Source: Neobacillus niacini
GTDB lineage: Bacteria; Bacillota; Bacilli; Bacillales; Cytobacillaceae
Assembly: GCF_023715785.1 (NCBI RefSeq)
Contig: NZ_JAMBOX010000014.1
Span: 62,001-126,000 of the forward strand
Length of the DNA stretch: 64,000 nucleotides
Direction: 5' to 3'
The translations under genes and the position numbers were made by a program. Below are positions 16,915 through 24,949 of this stretch, piece by piece. The first letter of the stretch is position 1, and the number at the start of each line of letters is the position of its first letter. The notes beneath the pieces were generated by a model. That model was given only the letters and a program-made list of their open reading frames with translations, had not been told where the DNA came from and made no database searches.

Positions 16915-17139
16915 ATGGAAGGCTTATTTATCCGATCAATTGAACAGCATATCCCTTTAGAGATGATTTATCTCGCTGAAAATCAAGAAATAACACAGCG
17001 GACCCTGATCATTAAAGAAGTGACTGAAGAGTATATTACGGCCTACTGCCTGCTGCGGAATCAAATCCGCACCTTTAAACGGGAAAATATACTCTCCATC
17101 ATGCCTGAAACCCGTACCAAACAACACTACCTTCACTAA
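16915..17139 (+). CDS. Small WYL-domain-like protein, function unknown
   Basis: 74 residues. The pattern EMIYLAEN..ITQRTLIIKEVTEEYITAYCLLRNQIRTFKRENI, described here in parts, follows the beta-barrel of WYL domains (aromatic start, R/P turn, YITAYC core, R-x-F-x-x-x-x-I end). No helix-turn-helix precedes it, unlike full-length WYL regulators. AGGAGG 8 bases before ATG 16915 fixes the start; an in-frame TTG 54 bases upstream lies inside the promoter. WYL domains bind nucleic acid or nucleotide ligands in DNA-damage and defence regulators, so with the LexA boxes an SOS role is plausible but not shown. Confidence 0.75.
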   Translation: MEGLFIRSIEQHIPLEMIYLAENQEITQRTLIIKEVTEEYITAYCLLRNQIRTFKRENILSIMPETRTKQHYLH

Positions 17140-17243
17140 TCTGCTCCCCCCACTACTCCCCACACCATTCCCAGCAGGCAATTCCATACTAAATATGGTA
17201 AAATTCAGTTAAAAAACCAGAACACGGGGGGAATCTATTCAAC

Positions 17244-17966
17244 ATGGACTATCCAAGGGGCACGATAAAAGAATTATCCATTCACAGCAACGAACTTGAC
17301 GAAGATATCGAGTTACTCGTCTACCTGCCTGCGAATTTCTCCCACCTTTATAAATACTCCCTGCTGATCGCCCAAGATGGCCGGGACTATTTTCAACTGG
17401 GCAGAATCGGGCGGCTGGCAGACGAGTATCTTTATAACAGGGAAATCGAAAATTTAATCATCATTGGGGTACCCTATAAGAATATTAAGGACCGCTGCAG
17501 GAAATACCATCCTGGCGGTGAACAAAACAAGCAATACATACGTTTTCTTGCACATGAACTGGTTCCGTTTTTAGACCTGGAGTTTCCTACCTACCATATG
17601 GGGGCAACAAGAGCATTGATTGGCGGTTCGCTTGGTGGCACTGTTTCGTTAATGGCGGCACTGGAATACCCGCACACTTTCGGTAAAGTACTTCTGCAAT
17701 CTCCGTATGTGGATCATCAAGTTTTGCAAAAAGTCAGCGATTTTACCGAACCCCTGCCGCTGGAAGTTTATCACGTAATTGGCCAACAGGAAACCGAGGT
17801 AAAGACAACAGATGGGAAATTAAGTGATTTCCTCTCGCCAAATCGTTCGCTCTCGAAATTGCTGACTGAAAAGCCTTTCACCTATTTTTATGAAGAATTC
17901 GTCGGCGGCCATACCTGGACATACTGGCAGCCTGATCTAAGACGGGCCATTCGTATGATGTTTTAA
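17244..17966 (+). CDS. yjcH: Putative esterase YjcH (enterochelin esterase / esterase D-like)
   Basis: 240 residues, the length I recall for B. subtilis YjcH. Alpha/beta hydrolase with the nucleophile elbow GGSLGG (S129) and the likely catalytic histidine H223 in VGGHTW; an acid near 188-193 (GQQETEVKTTD) may complete the triad. The substrate is unknown; relatives cleave siderophore or short acyl esters. It heads the block yjcH-yjcG-yjcF-yjcD, all on the plus strand. The ribosome site GGGGGG is 12 bases from ATG, rather far. Confidence 0.85.
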   Translation: MDYPRGTIKELSIHSNELDEDIELLVYLPANFSHLYKYSLLIAQDGRDYFQLGRIGRLADEYLYNREIENLIIIGVPYKNIKDRCRKYHPGGEQNKQYIRFLAHELVPFLDLEFPTYHMGATRALIGGSLGGTVSLMAALEYPHTFGKVLLQSPYVDHQVLQKVSDFTEPLPLEVYHVIGQQETEVKTTDGKLSDFLSPNRSLSKLLTEKPFTYFYEEFVGGHTWTYWQPDLRRAIRMMF

Positions 17967-18099
17967 CTGAATCCTTGAATATTATTTCTTATATTTCAAA
18001 ATTTTGCTATAATATTTAGAAAGCTTTTATCAGCTCTATTTCCCCTTGTCGGTGCTCCTGACATTTGATAGAAAAAATATCTTTACTGGAGGTTAATCT

Positions 18100-18612
18100 A
18101 TGAAATTTGGTGTCGTTATTTTTCCATCCAAAAATCTGCAAGATGCTGCAAATTCCTACCGGAAACGCTATGACCCGCATTATGCTTTAATCACTCCGCA
18201 TCTCACTTTGAAAAATGCTTTCGAAGCGACTGAGGAGGATGCAAAGCAATTTGCCGATAAAATACGGCAGATTGCTGGCAAATCAAAACCATTCACATTG
18301 AAAACTTCAAAAATCAGTTCCTTTTACCCTGTTAACAATGTTATCTATTTTAAAGTGGAGCCTTCTAAAGCGCTAACTGCCCTTCATGCTGAAATTAATA
18401 AAGAATACAGTGAACAAAATCAGGAATATGCGTTTGTTCCGCATATCACAATTGGTCAAAATCTATCCAATGATGAGCACTCCGATGTATTCGGGTCACT
18501 GCGAATGACAAAAATTGATTTTGAAGAAGTGGTTGATCGATTTCACCTTCTCTATCAATTGGAGAATGGATCTTGGACTGTTTACGAAACATTTCGTCTT
18601 GGAAAGGAATAA
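18100..18612 (+). CDS. yjcG: 2H phosphoesterase YjcG (2'-5' RNA ligase superfamily)
   Basis: 170 residues with the two HxT motifs that define the 2H superfamily: H34-L-T36 and H115-I-T117. Such enzymes hydrolyse or ligate 2'-5' linkages or cyclic phosphates on RNA or nucleotides; no substrate is established for the Bacillus family. The start is supported by TGGAGG 9 bases upstream. The next gene begins 5 bases after its stop. Confidence 0.88.
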   Translation: MKFGVVIFPSKNLQDAANSYRKRYDPHYALITPHLTLKNAFEATEEDAKQFADKIRQIAGKSKPFTLKTSKISSFYPVNNVIYFKVEPSKALTALHAEINKEYSEQNQEYAFVPHITIGQNLSNDEHSDVFGSLRMTKIDFEEVVDRFHLLYQLENGSWTVYETFRLGKE

Positions 18613-18617
18613 TTCTT

Positions 18618-19040
18618 GTGAATGTTAAAATTGTGGAAAACCCGATAGAACTTGAAGATGCTTTTTCAGTTAGAAAAATTGTTTTTGTCGAGGAGCAAAA
18701 CGTCCCGATTGAGGACGAAATTGATCAATTTGAGGATGAATCAACCCATTTTGTCCTGTATCACGATGGAACGGCAATTGGCGCCGGCCGCTTTCGTGAA
18801 ACAGATGGCTACGGAAAGGTTGAACGGATTTGTGTCCTTAAGGAAGCGAGAAAACTTGGGGCTGGAAAAGCGATTATGGAGGAAATCGAGTCTTTTGCCC
18901 GAATTGAAGGGTTTCAAAGGCTCAAACTCAACGCCCAAACCCATGCAATCCCATTCTATGCCGGCCTCGGCTATGAAGTTGTTTCGGAGGAATTCATGGA
19001 TGCCGGAATCCCTCATAAAACGATGATGAAGACACTTTAA
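18618..19040 (+). CDS. yjcF: GNAT-family N-acetyltransferase YjcF
   Basis: 140 residues, the length I recall for B. subtilis YjcF. The GNAT core is visible: the substrate strand HFVLYHDGTAIGAGRF, the acetyl-CoA loop KEARKLGAGKAIM (motif A, R/Q-x-x-G-x-G/A) and the C-terminal FYAGLGYE strand. Relatives acetylate amino groups of small molecules; no target is known. The frame is open 15 codons further upstream into yjcG, but GTG 18618 has AAAGGA 9 bases before it, and YjcF proteins begin here. Confidence 0.88.
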   Translation: MNVKIVENPIELEDAFSVRKIVFVEEQNVPIEDEIDQFEDESTHFVLYHDGTAIGAGRFRETDGYGKVERICVLKEARKLGAGKAIMEEIESFARIEGFQRLKLNAQTHAIPFYAGLGYEVVSEEFMDAGIPHKTMMKTL

Positions 19041-19049
19041 CCATAGTTA

Positions 19050-19084
19050 GCACTTGCTGATTATAACCGGCAAGTGTTTTTTAT
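19050..19084 (+). terminator. Terminator after yjcF
   Basis: CACTTGC/GCAAGTG stem with a 12-base loop and TTTTTTATT. Confidence 0.8.
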
Positions 19085-19159
19085 TGCCTCTTTCCCCTTT
19101 TGAATCGTTTTGTTATGATAGAACATGTTGGATTTTTTTAATAGGGGTTTAAATTAATC

Positions 19160-21175
19160 ATGAGAACTGCTTTTCAGAATAAACAGGTAAAGACGATTAG
19201 GACCACTGTTCCATTCGCATCAAGCAAAAATTTAGTAACAACTGAATTGCCGCCATATTTACAAGAACTTGCCAACCAGGGAATCATTTTGGACAAAAAT
19301 CAAGCCGCAGCAGTAGTAGAAACCGACGGCGCATTATTGGTATTGGCCGGGGCAGGAAGCGGAAAAACTCGGGTACTGACTGCCAGAACGGCCTATATGC
19401 TTGAGGTCAAACAGATTGATCCGCGTTCCATTTTGCTCGTCACTTTTACGACAAAGGCGGCGGCTGAAATGAAAAGCCGGCTGCTATCCTACCCAAAAAT
19501 CAGGCGGGATCAAATCAATCAACTCGTAACCGGCACATTTCACAGCATTTTTTATCGCATTTTACTATTTCACGAATCAACAAAATGGTCAGCAGATAAA
19601 TTGATAAAAAAGGATTGGCAGCGCGATAAAATCCTTAAGGATGCCGGTAAAGAGCTAGATTTGCCAGAGAAAGAATTTGCCTTTGATTTGGCGTTGCAGC
19701 AAATCGGATTTTGGAAAAACAATTTAATCATGCCGGATGAAGTAAAGCCAGTATCACCATGGGAAGAGACTACAGCGAATTTATATAAAATATATGAAGA
19801 ATATAAAACAAAAGTGGCGCTGTTTGATTTTGACGATATGCTGATTGGCTGCTATCGGCTATTTAAATCGTGTCCGGAAGTTCTCAGCTTTTACCAGGAT
19901 CGCTTTCACTACTTTTTAATCGATGAATACCAGGATATTAATAAGGTACAATACGAACTCATTAAACTGCTGTCGGCAAAAAACAAAAATGTCTGTGCTG
20001 TAGGTGATGACGATCAGGCTATCTATTCCTTCCGGGGCAGTGACCCAACCTTTTTGCTTGAATTTGAAACGGACTTTCCAAACTCCAAGCATGTCACATT
20101 GGCAGAGAATTACCGTTCTACCCACGAAATCGTAACCGTAGCCAATCAAATGATAGCTGCAAATAAAGTTCGTAAACCTAAGAAGATGGTGGCGCAGTAT
20201 TCCACAGGCCAACCGCCTTATTTATTTTTCCCTTATGATGAAGAGGAAGAAGCGACAATCATTGTCACCGATATAGCGGAACAAATTGCCGCTGGGGCCA
20301 ATCCCGCTGATTTCGCAATCCTATATCGAACCAATGCTGCTTCCCGTGCCGTGTTTGAACGGTTAGCCACCTCAAATCTCCCGTTTAAAATCGATATGGC
20401 AACCGAATCCTTTTATGACCGTTACATTGTCAAGAGTACCCTTGCGTTTTTAAAAGTGAGCATGAACGAAGAAGACCCACAGGGCATTGCGGACATCCTG
20501 CCTTTACTATTTTTAAAACAGTCCGTTTTAAAGGATCTCAAAGCAATCAGCATTCTGCAAGATTGCAGCCTGCTAGAAGCGATAACCCAGCTAAAAACCA
20601 CCCATTCATTTCAAGTAAAAAAACTTAAAACGGCAGTACCGCTTATCCGCGGCTTAAAGGGCCTGTCCCCTGTCAAAGCAATTGAAACAATTGAGACAGA
20701 CATTGGATTCCTTGATTACCTCAAAAAACGGGGCAGTGAATCGAACCAATTGGACAGAGGTTCCGACGATTTAAAGGACTTAAAAGTTGCCGCAAAACGT
20801 TTTAATACAATTGATGAACTACTACAACATGCGGAGCATATGTCTGCCATGACCAAAGAAATGAAAAAACTAAGCAAGCATTTTCGTGAGGCCATCACCT
20901 TGAGTACGATTCACGGTTCCAAAGGGCTGGAATATAAATGCGTTTATTTGCTAGGAGCTGTAGATGGCAGCTTGCCTCATGACTATGCGCTGGAATCAGC
21001 AAGGAGTGGTGACTTTTCAACCCTCGAGGAAGAGCGGAGACTGTTTTATGTTGCCATGACTAGGGCACAGGAGCAGTTATTTATCTCCGTTCCGGAAAAT
21101 AGGCGAGGCAAAAAATCCTATCGCTCGAGATTTTTAGATCCTCTCTTAAAAACGAAAAAGGCCAATTTCCACTAA
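19160..21175 (+). CDS. yjcD: UvrD/PcrA-like superfamily 1A DNA helicase YjcD
   Basis: 671 residues. Motif I AGAGSGKT is at 63-70, Ia LLVTFTTKAAAEMK follows, motif II LIDEYQD lies near 252, III GDDDQAIYSFRGSD near 275, V HGSKGLEYKCV and VI VAMTRAQEQL near the C-terminus, so all helicase motifs are intact. The first 40 residues (MRTAFQNK...) precede the Q-motif as in B. subtilis YjcD, which I recall as longer (about 759). A 3'-5' translocase acting in repair or recombination is expected, distinct from the essential PcrA. It has its own terminator overlapping its stop codon. Confidence 0.9.
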   Translation: MRTAFQNKQVKTIRTTVPFASSKNLVTTELPPYLQELANQGIILDKNQAAAVVETDGALLVLAGAGSGKTRVLTARTAYMLEVKQIDPRSILLVTFTTKAAAEMKSRLLSYPKIRRDQINQLVTGTFHSIFYRILLFHESTKWSADKLIKKDWQRDKILKDAGKELDLPEKEFAFDLALQQIGFWKNNLIMPDEVKPVSPWEETTANLYKIYEEYKTKVALFDFDDMLIGCYRLFKSCPEVLSFYQDRFHYFLIDEYQDINKVQYELIKLLSAKNKNVCAVGDDDQAIYSFRGSDPTFLLEFETDFPNSKHVTLAENYRSTHEIVTVANQMIAANKVRKPKKMVAQYSTGQPPYLFFPYDEEEEATIIVTDIAEQIAAGANPADFAILYRTNAASRAVFERLATSNLPFKIDMATESFYDRYIVKSTLAFLKVSMNEEDPQGIADILPLLFLKQSVLKDLKAISILQDCSLLEAITQLKTTHSFQVKKLKTAVPLIRGLKGLSPVKAIETIETDIGFLDYLKKRGSESNQLDRGSDDLKDLKVAAKRFNTIDELLQHAEHMSAMTKEMKKLSKHFREAITLSTIHGSKGLEYKCVYLLGAVDGSLPHDYALESARSGDFSTLEEERRLFYVAMTRAQEQLFISVPENRRGKKSYRSRFLDPLLKTKKANFH

Positions 21176-21191
21176 GGAAAACGGCCTTTTT
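21155..21191 (+). terminator. Bidirectional terminator between yjcD and spoVIF
   Basis: AAAAAGGCC and GGCCTTTTT form the stem, with the yjcD stop codon in the loop. Poly-T occurs on both strands, so it serves both convergent genes. Confidence 0.85.
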
Positions 21192-21193
21192 CA

Positions 21194-21454
21194 TTATTTC
21201 TTGTTCATCATGTTGGAAATAGTATTGAAATCGAGTCTTTTTCCATCTTTTATAATGGTGTTAACAATTTGATCTTCCAAATCCTTGCTTACCGGCTTAT
21301 TGGCCAGCTGGGAAACTTTGCGGATTACGCCGCGCACTGTTTTTTCATCTTGAAAATTCGCATGCTGCAAGGAATTGGCCAAATCAAAAATATCCTGCAT
21401 ATTTACGCCCGTTTTCTTCTCTATATTTTTAAAAAAACCATTATCCATGTTCAA
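21194..21454 (-). CDS. spoVIF: Stage VI sporulation protein F
   Basis: 86 residues matching SpoVIF (YjcC): N-terminal FFKNIEKKTG, central ANSLQHANFQDEKTVR and C-terminal DFNTISNMMNKK. SpoVIF is needed late in sporulation for coat assembly through GerE in the mother cell. The start is TTG at 21454, because AAGGAG lies 8 bases upstream; ATG 21448 would be too far. The ribosome site lies within a 9-base hairpin (see 21464-21494). Convergent with yjcD. Confidence 0.9.
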   Translation of the reverse strand: MNMDNGFFKNIEKKTGVNMQDIFDLANSLQHANFQDEKTVRGVIRKVSQLANKPVSKDLEDQIVNTIIKDGKRLDFNTISNMMNKK

Positions 21455-21463
21455 GAATCACAC

Positions 21464-21494
21464 TCCTTCATAAACTACTTTATTGTATGAAGGA
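21464..21494 (-). promoter_or_regulatory. Hairpin enclosing the spoVIF ribosome binding site
   Basis: On the minus strand TCCTTCATA pairs perfectly with TATGAAGGA over a 13-base loop. The right arm contains the AAGGA part of the spoVIF Shine-Dalgarno sequence, so folding could limit translation. Confidence 0.45.
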
Positions 21495-21526
21495 AGCGTA
21501 ATTTGGTGAGAAGAAAAGAAAGGATC

Positions 21527-21546
21527 GGCCGAAATTAGGCCAACCC
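21527..21546 (-). terminator. Weak terminator after the YjcZ-family gene
   Basis: GGCC-TAATTTC-GGCC stem, followed by GATCCTTTCTTTT on the minus strand. Confidence 0.4.
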
Positions 21547-21568
21547 CTTCCATCGCTACCAGTAAGGC

Positions 21569-21688
21569 TTAATACCAGCTAGCACCGATAATGACTAATA
21601 GAATGAATAGAACTACGATTAACACGAATGTGCCGCCGTAGCCAAAACCACCACCGTAGCCGTACCCTCCGAATCCTCCGAAGCACAT
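21569..21688 (-). CDS. YjcZ-family sporulation peptide
   Basis: 39 codons: a Gly/Tyr-rich start ([19 protein letters not shown]) followed by a single hydrophobic helix and the ending GASWY. This is the standard form of YjcZ/YhjR-type small sporulation peptides that occur in multiple copies in Bacillus. The start ATG 21688 has GAGAGGTG 8 bases upstream. Usually such peptides insert in the forespore or spore membrane; their role is unknown. Confidence 0.9.
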   Translation of the reverse strand: MCFGGFGGYGYGGGFGYGGTFVLIVVLFILLVIIGASWY

Positions 21689-21755
21689 AGACTCTTCACC
21701 TCTCTTTAGTAATCTCACTAATAACATATGAAATCACTAAAAAATGTGTATAGGC

Positions 21756-21772
21756 ACGAATAAGCTATTCGT
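21756..21772. other. Short perfect hairpin beyond spoVAEb
   Basis: ACGAATA-AGC-TATTCGT, 24 bases past the spoVAEb stop, without a clean T-run. Possibly a weak terminator or mRNA 3' stabiliser. Confidence 0.35.
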
Positions 21773-21795
21773 CCTTTTGAAGAAAAAATGAGCAT

Positions 21796-22152
21796 TTACC
21801 CTTTTGGTTTAAAGATTAACGCACCTAGAAATCCAAAAATGATGGCTGCCGAAACTCCGGAGCTTGTTACTTGAAACATCCCCGTCAAAACGCCGATCAA
21901 TCCATGGTTCTTGGCATCGTCAAGTGCCCCATGGACGAGGGAATTACCAAAGCTGGTAATCGGAATCGTTGCCCCTGCTCCTGCAAAATTGATAAGCGGC
22001 TCATATAACCCAAACCCTGCCAAAATCGCTCCTGCTACAACCAGCAAGCTTAAAGTATGTCCTGGTGTAAGCTTCGCAACATCAAACAAAAGCTGCCCAA
22101 TCACACAAATTAATCCGCCAATTACAAATGCCCAAAAAAACATGGCCAACAT
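21796..22152 (-). CDS. spoVAE: Stage V sporulation protein AE (SpoVAEb)
   Basis: 118 residues with three to four hydrophobic helices and the SpoVAC/AE-family signature [15 protein letters not shown] near 60-74. Part of the SpoVA channel in the spore inner membrane, which moves Ca-dipicolinate during sporulation and germination. The start ATG 22152 (MLAMFFWAF) is preferred because AGGAG is 9 bases away; an in-frame GTG two codons upstream is too near. Last gene of a lipoprotein-spoVAC-spoVAD-spoVAEb operon. Confidence 0.92.
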   Translation of the reverse strand: MLAMFFWAFVIGGLICVIGQLLFDVAKLTPGHTLSLLVVAGAILAGFGLYEPLINFAGAGATIPITSFGNSLVHGALDDAKNHGLIGVLTGMFQVTSSGVSAAIIFGFLGALIFKPKG

Positions 22153-22169
22153 AAGCACTCACTCCTATT

Positions 22170-23186
22170 TTAAACATTCATTTCAATCGCAACCGCATGG
22201 GCAATACACGGAATCGTTTCTTTTTGCTGAAAGCTAAGCGGTGACAGCAAAGCACCAGTGGCAACCAGCAAAATCCTTTTGTAGGTGCCCTTTTTCATCT
22301 CATTAAGCAAATGTCCATAAAGAACCGTGGCGGAACAGGCTGCACCGCTCGCCCCGGATTGAACTGGCTGATCATCCTTATAAATTAGGATTCCGCAATC
22401 CTGGAATTGCTTGCGCTTTAGTTCTAGCCCGCTTTTATTTATTAGTTCAAACGCTGTATCATGACCTACTCTTCCCAAATCACCAGTGACAATCAGGTCG
22501 TAATGTGAAGGGTCGAGCTGTAAATCGCGAAAATGGGCAATAATCGTATCTGCCGCCGCTGGTGCCATCGCCCCTCCCATGTTAAAGGGGTCGCTTAACC
22601 CCATATCGATAACCTTGCCGATTGTCGCTGACGTGGTTACGGGATGATTCGCTCCCGGTTCGTTAGGCTGGACGAGGGCGACGCCGGCCCCGGTTACCGT
22701 CCATTGTGCCGTCGGAGGTTTTTGGCTGCCGTACTCCGTCGGATATCGGAATTGCTTCTCAACTGCGGCATTATGACTTGATGCGCCGGTCAGGACGTTC
22801 TTTGCCCCTTGATAATTAATGACAAATGACGCTAACGCCAATCCTTCCATCGAGGTGGAACAGGCCCCAAACAAACCGAAATAAGGAATCTGCATGGTCC
22901 TTGCCGCAAAACTGGTCGGTGTTATTTGGTTGATTAAATCCCCGGCAAATAAAAATTGAATTTGCTCCTTTTCCAGATTTCCCTTGTTCAAGGCAATTTT
23001 AATTGCTTCCTCCATTAAGATTCGATGCGCTTTTTCATATGATTCCTGTCCCATCCATAAGTCCTCAAATAGGAGGTCAAAGTCCTTCGCCAGATTGCCA
23101 TTCGCCTCGAATGGGCCCCCGGTTACCCCGGTAGCCGTAATCATTGGCCGGTTTTGAAATACCCAAGATTGATGCCCTTTTAACAC
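22170..23186 (-). CDS. spoVAD: Stage V sporulation protein AD
   Basis: 338 residues with a thiolase-like fold: a cysteine in FGACSTSMEGLALAS and the C-terminal stretch GASGAACSATVLYGH. SpoVAD is the dipicolinic acid binding subunit on the outer face of the spore inner membrane. It starts with GTG immediately after the spoVAC stop; the GGGGGG run 8 bases upstream is the ribosome site. The junction between spoVAC and spoVAD is therefore tightly coupled. Confidence 0.93.
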   Translation of the reverse strand: MLKGHQSWVFQNRPMITATGVTGGPFEANGNLAKDFDLLFEDLWMGQESYEKAHRILMEEAIKIALNKGNLEKEQIQFLFAGDLINQITPTSFAARTMQIPYFGLFGACSTSMEGLALASFVINYQGAKNVLTGASSHNAAVEKQFRYPTEYGSQKPPTAQWTVTGAGVALVQPNEPGANHPVTTSATIGKVIDMGLSDPFNMGGAMAPAAADTIIAHFRDLQLDPSHYDLIVTGDLGRVGHDTAFELINKSGLELKRKQFQDCGILIYKDDQPVQSGASGAACSATVLYGHLLNEMKKGTYKRILLVATGALLSPLSFQQKETIPCIAHAVAIEMNV

Positions 23187-23663
23187 TTACAAAACCCCCC
23201 ACATGGATAGCAGCGTTCTAATCAGTGCCACCACAAAAGCAGCGAATACGCCGAAAAGCAGCACTGAGCCTGCAAGCTTGAACATATTCCCGCCTACACC
23301 GAGAACAAAACCTTCCGTCCGATGCTCAATAGCGGCTGAAATCACAGCGTTTCCGAATCCGGTAACAGGAACTGCACTTCCCGCCCCGGCAAACTGCCCC
23401 AGCCTGTCATATATACCAAAGCCAGTAAGCAGCATCGACAGAAAAACCATGGTTGCCACGGTAGGATTTCCGACACTTTGTTCGGTAAAATCAAAAAAGT
23501 AGATGTAGAAATAACTGATGGCCTGGCCAACCGTACAAATCAATCCGCCAACAAAAAACGCCCTGATACAATTCTTTAATAACGGCCGTTTCTTCTCATG
23601 CTTCTGCTGCAGCGCCTGGTACCTTTGCTGCTGCGGTGTTGTGTTTTTTTGCTTGCTTGCCAT
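23187..23663 (-). CDS. spoVAC: Stage V sporulation protein AC
   Basis: 158 residues. A basic cytosolic N-terminus (about 1-33) precedes four hydrophobic helices carrying GAGSAVPVTGFGNAV, the signature shared with SpoVAE. SpoVAC is reported as the mechanosensitive pore of the SpoVA channel. AGGGGG about 8 bases upstream supports ATG 23663. It follows the lipoprotein gene by 15 bases. Confidence 0.92.
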   Translation of the reverse strand: MASKQKNTTPQQQRYQALQQKHEKKRPLLKNCIRAFFVGGLICTVGQAISYFYIYFFDFTEQSVGNPTVATMVFLSMLLTGFGIYDRLGQFAGAGSAVPVTGFGNAVISAAIEHRTEGFVLGVGGNMFKLAGSVLLFGVFAAFVVALIRTLLSMWGVL

Positions 23664-23678
23664 CTGGATTCCCCCTTC

Positions 23679-24155
23679 TTATTTCGTATCTTCTGTCATT
23701 TTGACAATTTCCTTGAACCGTTTTTCTGCTTTCTTTTTAGGAAATTTCGGTGATTTCATTTTTTCATCAAGCCTAACCGCTTCGAGAAATATCTTGTAAT
23801 CACTGGAAACCGTAAATTTTTCCTTGGGATGTTTTTTTTCAAGAAAACTGGTTACGTCTTTTTCAATCTGTTTCATTTTAAATCGGTGCAAATGTTTTAC
23901 TTTGTAGACAACAAGTGTCCCCTCTTGCCCTTTTACAACCGCTACATCATATAGTTCTGGGAGGGAGCTTACCTCCCGCTTAATTTCCTCCACCCAAGTT
24001 GGAGTTCTTTGGCCATCCGTCACTATTGGTTTTGGATTTGTTGTCTTCACCAGTGCCAGTTGACTGTCTTTTCCTTGCTGGTCCACATTGCAGCCCGAAA
24101 GAAGTAAAATGCCTGCGATTGCCATGGCTCGATAGGTATTCCGCATACGTTTCAT
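23679..24155 (-). CDS. YhcN/YlaJ-family sporulation lipoprotein
   Basis: 158 residues. The signal peptide ends in the lipobox LLSGC (lipidated C22), followed by a charged, alpha/beta YhcN-YlaJ type domain (QRTPTWVEEIKREVSSLP onward, described in parts) and a very basic C-terminus. Such lipoproteins sit on the spore inner membrane. It directly precedes spoVAC, the gene order seen in spoVA2-type operons of B. cereus and in the mobile spoVA2mob. Two ATG codons (24155 and 24146) are possible behind AAAGGA. No clear sigma-G promoter was found upstream. Confidence 0.82.
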   Translation of the reverse strand: MKRMRNTYRAMAIAGILLLSGCNVDQQGKDSQLALVKTTNPKPIVTDGQRTPTWVEEIKREVSSLPELYDVAVVKGQEGTLVVYKVKHLHRFKMKQIEKDVTSFLEKKHPKEKFTVSSDYKIFLEAVRLDEKMKSPKFPKKKAEKRFKEIVKMTEDTK

Positions 24156-24230
24156 ATCCTTTGCAATAAGTTTGACTACTATATAGTTTTTTCGAGATGT
24201 CGATAAATTATGACAGGCAGGATTGCAAAA

Positions 24231-24262
24231 ATAAAACTGCCAGTGGATACCGGCAGTTTTTT
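24231..24262 (-). terminator. Terminator of the Gly/Cys peptide gene
   Basis: AAAACTGCC/GGCAGTTTT stem, loop of 10, T-rich on both sides (TTTTATTTTT on the minus strand). Confidence 0.8.
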
Positions 24263-24268
24263 GGGGGC

Positions 24269-24370
24269 TTATTTACTCGATTTCTTTCCGCAGCCGCAGC
24301 CGCCTTTTTTTATTGCCTGTGAAGCTTTAACAATCTTGGTAGTTCCTTTGCCCTTATTATTGTTTGTCAC
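24269..24370 (-). CDS. 33-residue Gly/Cys-rich basic peptide, unknown
   Basis: Short frame starting GTG (24368-24370) with a perfect AGGAGG 7 bases before it, and ending directly at a strong terminator. The product is very basic (10 Lys) and ends KKGGCGCGKKSSK. The two cysteines in GGCGCG could bind metal or crosslink. No family recognised. The signals on both sides argue that it is a real gene; it lies in the sporulation block. Confidence 0.65.
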   Translation of the reverse strand: MTNNNKGKGTTKIVKASQAIKKGGCGCGKKSSK

Positions 24371-24445
24371 CTTTTTCCCTCCTATAATGGTTGGATACTA
24401 TTTAGAATATGATGAAAAGGCAGGTCTTGTCTCAGGCAAAAAACC

Positions 24446-24802
24446 TTATTTTTCTAAAAAGAATTGTACAATTGTTTCCAATATCGACGCGATTCCAGCA
24501 ACAGCCAATATGAGAATAATGGGACCGGCAATGTCTGGAAAAAAATAATAAAAACCGATAATTCCTGCAGCAGCCCATATCCCCGTGCACCAATAACAGC
24601 TTAATAGCTCACCAAAAAATTTCCTCCAGCCTGATTTTTTTGGAGTATAGTAAATTTCCATTTCCCCATTTTCATTCATTTCCTGTATTTCATCATAAAA
24701 AGGGCTTCTGATAAACTCAGTAATTTTGTCAAGGACGATAAGTCTAGTTAGCCTAAAAACTGCAAGAGACAGAAGTAGGAAAGTAAAAATAGTTATCTTC
24801 AT
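24446..24802 (-). CDS. yjcA: Sporulation membrane protein YjcA (DUF1360)
   Basis: 118 residues: an N-terminal hydrophobic helix, a charged loop (about 30-65), the DUF1360 signature LLSCYWCTGIWAA with a CxxC, and two further helices. YjcA is a sigma-K dependent sporulation gene in B. subtilis; the biochemical role is unknown. Start ATG 24802 with AAAGGA 9 bases before; an in-frame ATG six codons upstream lacks a site. The location near cotZ and spoVIF matches B. subtilis. Confidence 0.85.
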   Translation of the reverse strand: MKITIFTFLLLSLAVFRLTRLIVLDKITEFIRSPFYDEIQEMNENGEMEIYYTPKKSGWRKFFGELLSCYWCTGIWAAAGIIGFYYFFPDIAGPIILILAVAGIASILETIVQFFLEK

Positions 24803-24949
24803 AACCGATGATCCTTTCATTATTGGACTGATATCGCATCATGGAAAAAGCCTAATTTTAGTAAATAAGGCAATTGTCCGTAACCCAAAAGGCTTTTGTG
24901 AAATATGTTAGTACTGTAAGATATATTACGGATTAAGGAGGAAAAATAA

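Noticed and set aside
19119-19130. GAACATGTT before yjcD as a LexA box
   Set aside because: Half-sites are 2 instead of 4 bases apart.
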